Origin: Gavia stellata
Taxonomy: Eukaryota; Chordata; Aves; Gaviiformes; Gaviidae
Reading direction: 5' to 3'
Length of the DNA stretch: 64,000 nt
Assembly: GCF_030936135.1 (NCBI RefSeq)
Contig: NC_082600.1
Span: 19,041,943-19,105,942, forward strand
Position 1 is the first letter of the stretch; each line of letters begins with the position of its first letter. The translations under genes were made by a program, and so were the position numbers. Shown piece by piece: positions 27,181 through 38,900 of the stretch. The notes below the pieces were generated by a model. It was given only the letters and a program-made list of their open reading frames with translations, did not search any database and had not been told where the DNA came from.

Positions 27181-28890
27181 GTTTCTCTCTTGATCTGAGT
27201 ATTTGCATATGTGCTTTCCCTTATATGTGAATTGGGCACAGAATCATCAAACATTAAAATCTCATCTTTGGTATCAATGGGCTTTGCACCAGATGTTGTG
27301 TACGTACATTAGCAGTGGGGTAACTTTCTGTTGCTCATAATTGACATTTTGTCATCTCTGATGTCTTTTCATCTGTTGATACTCCAAAACTTACGTGAAG
27401 ACACTCCTATTAGGAAGGAAGTTGGTGCTGATTATAGTTATGCTACATGTTTAAAATCGTATGCTAATTTTAAAATAAGCTAATGTTTCCTGTTTTGCTA
27501 CCAGAATACACATCCTTTTTGTGACACAATGCACTGTTTTTGTAGCTCAGTCAATCCAGAGAATATACTGGATGATTTCTGTATACCTTTATCAACAGTA
27601 GATAAAGCCAGTCAGTTAAAAATTTGCTGTGATGCTAAATAGTCAGTTTCTAGTTTTTCAAGAGTAGTAATTAAAAAGGTGGGAAGAAAAGCCCTCTGTG
27701 CTACTGTATTGACTTCTTGCCTTACTTGGCTTTATAAAATGAACCACACTAGGAGACATTATCATCTCTATTTCTAAAAGTCTGGAGAATATCCCTGATC
27801 TTATTTGAAAAACATTAAGACAGTTTCCCATAAAAATTAATTAACCAAACACTACTGGAAAAAATGACACATCTTTTATCTCCTGTGGACCCATACAGTT
27901 TTTTGTTAAACTATGGTATAGGGTGTTTTGAGCATCATAAACTTTCATCTCTATTAAACCCAATGTTTTAAATTAAAGTTAACAAAACCAGTTAAGAGAC
28001 ATGTTCATGTTTCATGCTGTATCACAGCACTAATACTTCCTACAATTCTGATACTTTTTTTTTTGAGCTAGAAATGGATTTGAAGTAGTGTATGATTGTT
28101 TTAATTATGGATAATGGTAAGGGTGGTAAATACACTGTTAAATTTAGAATTCAGTAATGGATCAACTGGATGGAAAAATTGTTTGCTGAAGAAGAGGGAA
28201 AGCAATCTTTATTAGAAAATTGTTGAACCTGACAGCTCTTTCAGTTACTTTAACTTCTAAACTCCTGGACCGCATACTATGCCCAACCTCAGAGTTGCCT
28301 CTGAGCAACCGTGGGCAGTAAAGCTAAAAAGGCAATCCAGTATGGCAGGCCAGCTAGGAACCCTTCACCAAGGCTCTGCAAGATGCCGTTTGGGAAGCAA
28401 CAAGCAGGCTTTGCCATCCCCTTCTGGTAATGTTTGTCGGCTTGTACCTCCAGCCAGAGCATGCATTTTGTGCCTGCTGCATTCTCAGCTCCTCTCTAAA
28501 AATGTTTTCACCTGTGAAATTTTACCATTGGTGTGGTGCTTTATTATTAATCCTTTTATGTAGCTATTACTTTGAAACTAGCAATGAGCTAGCTCCCCTG
28601 TATTTTATTTCCAGTTACTGGGAATTTTTTATATCTGTATTGTTCTTTCTAATACTGCTTTTTCTGTAACAGTGCAGTACTCCTTGTAGTCCCTAATAAT
28701 TTTAACTACCTCATTCGATCAAAAAGAACTTTGAATGGGACCGGTGTCAGGGCTGTGGCTGGAAATCCAACCAACATCCATCGCAGCTACATCCAAAGCA
28801 GAAGGGGCCTCGCCTTTCAGGAACTTGCATGGTTTGTATAGTGTATATTTGTATATTCGAGTACAAAATGCGTCTATTCTTGTAGCAGTC
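27181..28890. other. ATXN3-TRIP11 intergenic spacer
   Basis: AT-rich, then slightly more GC-rich from about 28270. No exon, RNA gene or clear repeat recognised. The 28279-28563 open frame has no family resemblance and no supporting splice or promoter context. Confidence 0.6.
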
Positions 28891-29568
28891 GGACACCGTG
28901 TTTTGTTGGTGACGCATGACCCAAGTATGGTACGTAGCAAGGTTCGGTCGGGTTCACGTCAATCCCAGGGCGGGACGGGCCCAGCTCCCAGCGCGGCTGA
29001 CACGTCCGCAGCGTGCCGGCCCGCCCGCCGGCCGCGCCCCACCGCCGGCCGCCGCTCGCTTCGCCCAGCGCTGCGGGCCCGGCTGCCGCCCGGCCTCACC
29101 GGCTGCGACCGGCACAGCTTCGAGTGGCAGCTTCTGGGTTCCCCCAGCTTCACTTTTACACAGGCTAAGATTGATTTACTCATTCCGCACGCGAGGAGAC
29201 GCACCAGCCCTGCCCGCTGACGCGGTGGGCCCCGCGGCAGAAGCTCAAACCCAACCACCTGCCGCGGTTTTGGTTTTGTTCCTCTGACGCAACGCGCACT
29301 CCAAAACCACGCGCCCTCACGGCCCCCCGCCGGGGGGCGAGGCCCCTCCGCAGGCAGGGACGCTGCCTCCGCCCCTGTGCACCACCCCGCGGCCGCCGGC
29401 GGCTGCCATCAACCGCCCCGCCCGGCCCGGCCCGGCCCTCTCCGGGCCCCGCCCTCGCTGCTCCACCACTATCCCGGCATCCTCCGCTGCCGCGTACGCG
29501 TTATAGCCGCCGTGGGGGCGCTCTAGCCGGCTGTGGTCGCTGTCGATAGTGTTTAGGGAGGGGGTGTC

Positions 29569-29619
29569 ATGGCCGCTGTCGAGGTGGCAGAGGCTGGAGC
29601 CGCCGGGAGGAGTCGCTGA
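29569..29619 (+). CDS. Upstream ORF 1 in the TRIP11 leader (16 aa, predicted)
   Basis: ATGGCCGCTGTCGAGG...TGA, peptide MAAVEVAEAGAAGRSR. Context GTGTCATGG has G at +4 but no purine at -3. Translated only if the start site is upstream of 29569. Confidence 0.3.
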   Translation: MAAVEVAEAGAAGRSR

Positions 29620-29644
29620 GCCGGGTCGTGCTGAGCCGGGTCGT
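29615..29644 (+). repeat. 15-bp perfect tandem repeat in the TRIP11 leader
   Basis: GCTGAGCCGGGTCGT twice in direct succession. The first copy supplies the stop codon of upstream ORF 1. Confidence 0.9.
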
Positions 29645-29653
29645 GCTGGGGGC

Positions 29654-29698
29654 ATGTGCGCGGCGCTGGCGGAGGGGTCGTCGAGACCGATCTGCTGA
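29654..29698 (+). CDS. Upstream ORF 2 in the TRIP11 leader (14 aa, predicted)
   Basis: ATGTGCGCGGCGC...TGA, peptide MCAALAEGSSRPIC, ending 134 nt before the TRIP11 start. Context GGGGGCATGT has G at -3. Confidence 0.3.
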   Translation: MCAALAEGSSRPIC

Positions 29699-29832
29699 GC
29701 CCGCAGCAGGAGCCTTGACCCTCCCTAGTGAGGAGGAAGAGGCCTCCCCTTCGCCCGCAGCAGCCGGCCGCCAGCTGCGGGGGCCGCCCGGCGTGGGGCT
29801 GAGTGAGGCCCGGAGCCCTCTGCGCGGCGGCG

Positions 29833-29971
29833 ATGGCGTCCTGGTTGGGCGGGCTGGGCTCGGGGCTGGGTCAGTCCCTGGGGCAGGTGGGGGGCAGCCT
29901 GTCTTCGCTCACCGGCCAGATCTCCAGCTTCACGAAGGACATCCTGCTGGAGGGCGCGGAGGAAGTGGGCG
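29833..29971 (+). CDS. TRIP11: TRIP11 exon 1 coding part (ALPS motif)
   Basis: 139 nt, residues 1-47, [20 protein letters not shown] onward: amphipathic, Gly/Ser-rich lipid-packing sensor. Start context GGCGGCGATGG is strong. Donor GGCG|GTAAGG. Confidence 0.96.
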
Positions 29972-32900
29972 GTAAGGGGGGTGAGGCGCCGGGCCGGCCG
30001 GCCGGGCGGGGGGCGGGGGGGGACGCTTGCCGGGGCTGTCTCTGTTCAGTGCGTACCTGCTAGGACAGGGCTGGTTTCGTGAGGGGGCCTTTCCTCTGGC
30101 CGCCGGTTTCCTCGGGGATCGGCAGTGGCGGGGGCCTGCGAGCGAGCTGAACGGTCCCGCTAAACCGCGGCTTTCGGGAGAGCTGCTGGCTGTGTTTTCG
30201 TTTTTATTCCGCCCCTGTGACCTCAGGATCTGGAGAATAAACAAACCTATTCCTAGGCTATAATAGCAGAGGTAGACCTGATCTGGGTTTATTATTCGGA
30301 AGTTTGTGAATTGTGTGAGCAGTAACAAAAGCACACAACGCTCTTCTTCCATTCTGTTTGCTTAGTTTATCTAAAACCCCGTTTGATTAGTTGCTTTCAG
30401 AGTGGTTTCATAAAATGCAGAGTAGTACAACAGAGGTTTTTTTGCCACCGGTGTCATCTAAGTCTGACGTGTCACACAGGCGGAGTCTGACGCGGAGTCT
30501 GACGTGTCACAGTCCAGTGTTTCTGATGTTTTTGTTATTTACATTTCATTTGGGCCCAGAGAAACCTGTCGAGTTCTACCATTCTCCTACAGCCAAGTAG
30601 GAGAACATGGCCCTTGTTTTATAGGGATTAGAAGCTAGGATGATTTGTACTTAAAACACAAAATTGAAACAAAAAAGCAGAGACATCAGAGTAAGATATT
30701 CAGTAAAGTAATAGTAACTTTCTTCAGGACTATAGTCTTTTCTCCATATTTTTAATAATGCCTTTTTATTATGAGTTCTTGAATAAAACTTCTGTTTTTT
30801 CTAGTGAAGCAATTGTATAACGTGGTAATAAATATCGATAGGTTAATACCACTAGTGGTGTTTAACATCTTGAAACTGTAACTTCTTGAAAAAAATGAGC
30901 ATTCTCAAAACAGGGTTAAGAATATCAACCACAAAGAACAGTTAAGACTTCTGAATACTCATCTTAAATGTAAAATTAAACAGTTATGCTTTGTTTGCAA
31001 CTTCACAACTATGAAGTATTGTGAAAGTATTTTATAAATCTTGTTGGCAAACTAACACTACTGGTCTCATATGAATGGGTTTTTTTGGTATACAGGTAAA
31101 ATGCTTGGAAGAGGGAAATCTATTCTGATAACTGCGAAGTTATCTTTTTCCCCACTTTTCTGAGAGACTTGCTTAGAATTGTTTTTAAATTCCAAAATTC
31201 ATATTAGTTTAGCTTGGAAACTTATTTTACACTGCTAAACTGTGTAGTCATCTAGTGCATTTGTTTTGCCTTTTTAAAGATAAATTGAGATTCCGATTCA
31301 TACATTTGTGCTTTAGTTTGTGCGAGAAAGATGTGTTGATGTTCAATAGTTACTTCCAGGTGTACTTGACTGCTAGATACTGCTGTGAACAACTTCTGTC
31401 TTCCAAAAATTTCAGAGTAGTACATTTTTATGGCTTACTAGCCTTGAGGGTGTAAAAATCTAGTGGCATCTAAATACTCTTCTGTAAAGACCTTTAAATA
31501 CTATGTGGCCTAAAGAACACTTTTCAAGCAGTTCCTTACATTCCTTTTTTTAATGTCCTAGTTTTCTAATTGTTTCCTAACTTTTAATATTATCCCTTAC
31601 ATTCACTGCTTTGACTGCCATCTGAACTGAGGATGGTGTTTGTAGATTATAGACTTTAATGTCATCAGTTTAGCAGTTTTCACGGGTAGATTGTTGCCTC
31701 TGCAGCACTTGAGCTGCATCAGTTTTAAACAGCACATAGGAAATGATGAAATACAGTATTTACTTGAATATTATATTTATTTCAAATTTTGAAAAATTAT
31801 CAACATTGCTTTATAGTCAATTCAGGATGATTTCTCATTAGTAAAACAAAGTGTGGTATTTCTACCCATTAAAAGTGGGACATGGGAGAAGTAAACATAG
31901 CCTGTTTGAGGAGGGTTGATCACTAAAGGAGGAGTATCCAGGGACAGAATTATATGCTTTTTGTATTAGATAAACTGTTATGGTAGATTGTGTCACCTTT
32001 GTAAATGAAAGTAAGTGTTATGGAGGTTTTGTGCCTTTATGTGGGGGCAGGGTTGGTGTTTTGTTGTGTGGGTTATTTTGCGGGGTTTTTTGGGTTTGGT
32101 GGTTTTTTCTGAATATTTAGTCATTGTTGTGTGTATTAGGGAACTAATTCTTGTTTTGAAGCTTCACGTGAGATTACTGAGAACAACACAACTGTCAGGT
32201 CAAGGGCGAAGTCCTAAATGAAAAACAGATTCAGTGACACAGAATAGTGAAGTAAAACTTTTCATTTCCCTTATTTTAAAGCTTAAATCCATATTTTTCT
32301 GTTAGTTTTGTGATCTGACTTAAAGCCTAGGTAAGAGAGGACTAAATTAGGTTCCGAAAGACTCTCTGGACTGAAAAATAATTCTGACAGTGTTCTGATT
32401 AAAGCAGCTTTTGATATTTACCTAGGAATGAACATTGAAGCAGTCTAAAGTAAGATACTTACTAATAACTGTGATCTTTACTTTTAATCTGTTAAGTAGA
32501 CATCAGTTATTTAATAAAAATAAAAATTTTTCTCTTTCTTTCAGATGCAGCAGCAGAACTCCATATGTCCAATTCTAGACTCAGAGAAATAGAAAGTATT
32601 AATGCAGCACAAAAGTCTGAAGTAAGAAATTTTGGAACACTACTGTAATTAAAAGCAATAAATAACATTTGTTTATTGTAAAGGTGAAATACTGCACTGA
32701 AGTTGCTTGTCCCTGGGTAAATCTAGAAACAAGGGTGACAGTGGTGTTAGAATGTGGCTCTTGTTTTTTTGGTGACAAACTGCCATCACAGTTAGGGGGA
32801 TGCATTTGTTTATTGGAGTATGCATGTGGTGCAAGTTTTTATCTTTTGCTCACTGCTGCATCCTGCAACTGTTCCTAACTATCATGTTAGCAATAGACTT

Positions 32901-35900
32901 GGCCCTGAAAAGCTTGCAAATGCAAAAATCTTTTAAATTTTCTTAACTTTTAGCTGGTAAAGAGTTAAAATTGGTTTATAGCGTTTTGTATATGACCACA
33001 AATAAAAGCAGATCTGGAATGCCCGGTTATGCTGGATAGCATGTCTTTTGTAGCAAGTTTCAAAGAATACAGAGTGCGTGTTCCCTGATGCAGTTCTCTG
33101 TCTGTTGCCCTATTGGATGGCCATTTTGACATAGCTACGGATGCTCATGCTCTTCCAAAACTGCTCACAAGTCCCATGTGCCCTGTGGAAAGTGGCTTTG
33201 TGTACTTTTACAAAGGACTTGTTGGTCTTGTGACTTTATTTATGGCTGTAAACCAACAACTTTCATGTATGTCTTCAGCCCTCAAGAGCATGGAGAAGTT
33301 AAGATAGTATTTTTGGGGAAGTAACTGTTCCTGCTTGTCCTTTTTCTAGACTCTTGCCATCTGCTATTGGCCAATGTCAGAGAGAGAATACTGGACTGTA
33401 TGGATATTAGCTCCAATTTGTGCTCTGTGCCTGTTCTTAAATTCCACCTGTGGATCATGCTAAGATGTAATTCAGCCTTGAATTTTTCTTCTTGGCGTTT
33501 ACCTCTGGTCACCACAAACCTTTTTCTGAAAGTGAGCTACGTGTTCAAGGAACGTGTGGACGAGGCATTGTGGGACATGGTTTAATGGGCACGGTGGTGT
33601 TAGTTGATGGTTGGACTTGATGATCTTACAGGTCTTTTCCAACCTTAGTGATTCTGTGATTCCGTGCCATATAAAAATTAAAAGCTTGGACGTGAACGTG
33701 ATTTTGGGCCCACACTTGGGAGTTATTGTTACTGTGTATTTTGAGTGAAATAACATGAGAAATCTGTAAAATTTAATTGATTTCCTTACTGTTCAGTAGG
33801 CTTAGGCTTTTCTAATTCTGTAAGAACTGTTCTAAATTTACCAACATTCATTTCTCATTTTTGCTAGAACGAGAGACTGAAAAAAGTTTGTAGTGATTTA
33901 GAAGAAAAGCATGAAGCAGCAGAGCTTCAGATAAAGCAGTTATCTATAGAGTACCGAAATCAGCTTCAACAGAAAGAGGTAGGATACCGAGTAAAATATT
34001 TGAGTAAGTATCTCCAATAAACTTATGTATTATGCTGTTTAATCTCTTTTGTTATAGTATCTGTGCTCTTTCAGTGGAAGTATTGGTCACAGTTATGGTT
34101 TCTTGGCTTGTTAATGTAGATACTAAGATATATTTCATTGAATCATGTAATACAAGCAGAGCTGCTGGGAGATGGTTGAGACAAGAGAAAACTCTCTGGG
34201 AATGTCGTGCATATATCAGAATTTCTGTTCTGGGATCACTGTGAGAAAGGACACTGAAGCTGCTTTGTATTTTCTCATTTGGTTACTTTCAAGGAGCAAA
34301 TTCTTATTTGAAGCAGTTATATTGTCTGTAGGTATCATAATTATTTATCTTAACATAATACAATTAAAGGGAACAGAACTAGCTTTCATAATTTGAGAAG
34401 TGTCCCTTTGTGATGGAAACATCAGCTTTATAACCTGTTGTGTAACATGAGATGTCATAGCCTTTTAAATGAAGAAAGTTGCCAGTATGCCTAGCATTAC
34501 ACAAAAGGAGTTTTATTTCTGCTTTGTTTGTAAATGGTTGTGGGAACTAGAGGAAGCAGAATTTTGAGATGCATAGAATTCTGCTTATTAAATACAATAA
34601 CAGAGTTGTTAAGAGAAAATTACATGCAGCTAATCCAGTTTATTGTAAATAGGTAAATTTTCAATACATTGAGTTGTTAAGTGTAAAAGAAATCAAATGT
34701 AATATAAATAACTCAGGGCATCATATATTGCTTAATTTTCATATCTGAATACTCTCTTTAAATATTTAAATTTTTTGTACAAGCTGTTAGCCTGAATCTT
34801 GTTATAGTACTTAGGTACCTTGGCTGCTGAAAAAATCAGCGAACACTTTTACTGAAGTTTTACTTAACTGAAAACTGTTAAAACTTTTAATATGTGTCCT
34901 TGTGTGAGGTACTTTGTAAAACATCAGCTAAGACTGCTTTTCTCCGTTAGGAGGGTGTTTGGGTTTTTTGCCTTTTCTTTTTAGTGAAAGTGATCAGTAT
35001 TTTGTGCTGGGGGGGAGTTGTTTGGTTGGTTCACATTTCATAAGGCCACAAGGGGTAAAGTAGAGTGTATTTTGATATTCTTATTGTTGAAACAATGCAT
35101 TGTTTTCTGTATATTCAGGTGGAAATCAGCCATCTAAAAGCTAGACAGAATGCACTACAGGAACAACTGCAGAAAGTACAGACGGCTGCTCAGTCAGCGC
35201 AGTTAGGAGCTGGTGTTTTGCCACCAGCCTCTACATCAGCTTCCTATGTTCCGGTGGTCAGACATTCCTCAGGTTTTGAGGGAGATGACATGGATTTTGG
35301 AGATATTATCTGGTCGCAACAAGAAATAAACAGATTGTCCAATGAAGTGTCTAGGCTTGAATCTGAGGTTGACCACTGGAAGCAGATTGCACTGGTGAGT
35401 GTTCCCCTCTCGCCTCCAAATTAGTGTTATCATTGCATTTGATGTTTTTGGAGTGGGTCTTTTGCAAGTTCATGCTGTACAATTTCCAGAAGCAACATGA
35501 TTTGATGGAAAAGCTGAAACCTAATGATCTTTTAGTCATGTTCTTGCTGTCACATGACTAGGGACACATTCAATGACTAACTTCCAAATGCTTTTTTGTG
35601 ATGCTTTTATGCATGATTTGTCAAGTTAGGAAAAAGGGTTCGTAAACATTCACCTAGAATATTACTTCAGGGTTTCATTTTTGTGCAGCCTTTCAAAAAA
35701 TACTCCTCTTCTTCCTGGCTGTGATATTGATTATTTATTGACAGCACAACATTGTTTGAAGTGATAGTTGAATACTTGCATACTGTTTTTACTTACTCTT
35801 CTCTCAGTCCTTGATATGTCATGGTCTGCTGCTGAGACAAGAAAGAATATAATCTTTCAAGCTATTGTTGATATAAGTTATCATTTTTCAAGCTATAGCC

Positions 35901-38900
35901 TGATTTCAGAGGTATACTTTTCCCATGTGGAAATACTCAAGTAAAATTAAGCAACTCTCTTCTCTTATTAGTTGCAGTAACACCCCTCACCCCAAACTTT
36001 TACACGTTTGCATGTAATAATAAAAAAAAATCCATGGAAAATTAAAATGTTTCCATTAAAACGTCTTTTTTTTTTTGATCAAAATTACTGTAGATTTGAA
36101 TTTTGCTTCATGTTAGCTTTGATGTTTTCTACTGTATCAACAGAGGAAACACTTACGTGAAAAATACATGTATTTATCACAGTTTTCACATGGATATGTG
36201 ATTTTTTTTCTCAGTCTTCTAAAGTGCAAGGGACAAATGATGCTGAACAAAGTGAAATATGCAAACTGCAAAATATTGTTAAGGTAAGATGACAACTTTG
36301 ACAAACTAGTCTTCTCTTATGCTTTATTCTTCATGGTTTTGCATACAGTCACATGACTTGTGAAAGTGGTTAAAATATTTACAACACTAGCACTTACGTT
36401 TTCTCTATTAAAAATGCATGTGGGCATGTAATTGTACTGCTGAGTGAAATGTTGCTGTGCTGTATTTAAAAACAATCAGTTATTCTGAGAAAGGGTATTT
36501 ATATGATTTGATGAATACAGTATGCAAGCTTAAAAGAATGACATTATTATTTATGAGGGCAAAGCACTTTCAGAACCTGTTGATGACTTATGAGACTGAA
36601 TTTTAGATACACAAAGGAATTTCTTCTCCCTTCTCAGAAACATCTTGCCTTTTTTCATTGAAGATATAAAATACGGATTTGCATGTCATCCTTGAAAGTT
36701 ACTAGAAATATGTCCTAGTGTATCCACTTCCTATGAAAGAGTTTTAATCTCTCTACATTGGTTTAATATTTTCTGTTGTGTAGAGCATACTGTTTGTGTA
36801 AACATATTTTTAAAAGGAATGTCTCTTAACATGTTTTAAAAAAACCCCAAATTGACAAAAGCCAAGAAGCTTGACCTCTCCTGTGAGAAACCCTTTAATA
36901 AAAATCCTTTAGTAAATCCTTTAATTTTACTAGGGAAAACTTCTTATCTTTCTTTTGTATTTTTTCTTTAGCTTCTGTACTGTATTTTACCATCCTGTTT
37001 CTCAAATGATTTTTTTAGGAGCTCAGACAGAATTTAAGTCAAGAAATAGATGAACATCAACATGAACTTTCAGTATTGCAGGATGCACACAGACAAAAGC
37101 TAGTAGAGATAAATCGTCGACACCGAGAAGAGCTGGGTGAATATGAAGAGCGAATTGAAGAACTTGAGAATCAGTTACAGCAAGGTCTTTATTACCACTT
37201 GCTTTCTTTTTTATTTAATGTACAGTGAATTTTGGTTAAAGCATCAAATACGTATGTAACAGTGTAATAGATATCAAATACATGATGTTTAGGAATTTGA
37301 ATTTCAACTTTAGTTCAGCTTCATGTTTGACACATGCGTGTCCTAGTATCTTATATTCACTGTGGTTGGCTTGAACGCTGGAATGATAGTGTTTCATCTT
37401 CTGACATATATCAGTTGAGAGGGTAATTTTCTACACATATTGAATGTTTTGCTCTGAATTCTACACTTCCTCGTTTTTTCTGTAAAAAAATAGTCATGTC
37501 AGTTCAGTTTCCTTTAGGGGCTTCTTTGCGCAAATATGTAAGATTTGCCTGTAAACCTCTGTTTTATTACCTGTAAAAACTCAGACTTCTAAAGAGTATG
37601 TACTCTCCTTTTGGAAAGAGAGATCCATTTTCTTCTTGGAAAGAACGGAAATATTTTCACAGCCTCTTAATTTCTGAGGTAGTACTGATCGGGAATTTAT
37701 TTCTTAAAATCAGATGCCTGTTAAGATGTAACCTGTCTTTTACTGCATGTACTATATATACTGCACATACATGCACCAGCAGGACTAATTTAATGAAGTC
37801 AAAGGCAGGAATCCTCTATCTTTTGTGTTACAAGTTATCTGTAAAATAAATACTACTCACAGCTTTTGAAGAATTAGAGTATTTTATATTTTTATTTTGT
37901 TGGTTCTGTTTGACAACATAATAGAGACTGGGGCGGGGGGAAGTGTTTGAGCTTACACTGAAATGAATTCACAAGCAGTGTGCTTCCATTTAACTTTTTT
38001 CTGTACATTTTTTATTACACTTCCTTATACTCTGTAACTTACCTGGAAATTGCATTGTGAGGATTGTACAGAGCTATGAATGTCATGATAGTATGGTGGA
38101 TCTGTGAAAACATCAATTCTGCAAAATGATCGCTTTAGATGAAAAACTTTGTGCATCATTTAGCAAATGATGTACTAATATGTAGCAAATTCTTCTCTAT
38201 GACAACCATTCAGCAAACCTTTGAAGTTTAATTAGTTATATTATAAAGAGGGATTTCACGTCAGGCTGAATTAGTTGGGGTTTGATAAATTATTCTTAGA
38301 AAACTGAGGGATTCCAAATCCTGATAAATTAGCTTGTGTCATCTCCTCACCAAGAGAGATGGGGGTCATGTATATTTTAATTAAATTGTGAACAATGTAT
38401 GTCTTGCAACACTTACCTTTTAAAACTATTTCAAGCCAGGGATGTGTAAGTATTTGAAAAGCTGCTTATCAAACCAGTAATATGTATAGCGTTGCTTCAG
38501 TTGTTAATTCTACTTAAGTAAGCTTTCTGTTGATGATGATCATGTTTGGTTTAGACTATCTCCTTCTATCAGGAGGAGGTGTGGAAGAAAAGACTTTTAA
38601 GTGAAAGATCTACAGTGCTGGCTTTGGTTAATACTGCAAACAATCTTCTTTGCTTTTTAGATGGTGTGAGCGCTGATACCATGGATGACTTTAAAATTAG
38701 TGAACATAAAAAAAATGCTCAGAGTTTAGAAAGAGGAAAGGTAGGAAAGTTGCAGGTTGTAAGGGACCTAGAGGATGAAATAAGAAAATTAAATCACAAA
38801 TCGTCGTCTTCTGAAGAAGAAAACAAAATTTTTCTGGAAGACCAAGAATTGCTTCAAAGTTCTGTTGCAGAGCAAGGTGCTCTGCTGAAAGAACAGGAGA

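Larger units (their letters stand above)
28960..30130 (+). promoter_or_regulatory. TRIP11: CpG island / TRIP11 promoter
   Basis: Very GC-rich, with repeated CCCGGCCCGG and CCGCCCCGCC-type GC boxes around 29410-29440, enclosing the TRIP11 ATG at 29833. No TATA box. Contains two candidate upstream ORFs and a 15-bp tandem repeat in the presumed leader. Confidence 0.82.

Noticed and set aside
28279-29220. Open frames of 94-161 aa upstream of TRIP11
   Set aside because: No recognised domain, no splice or promoter support; the right part is again a CpG-island effect.
38521-38560. TGATGATGATCATG string considered as a C/D-box snoRNA start
   Set aside because: No paired D box with terminal stem at the right distance; the string is simple TGA repetition.
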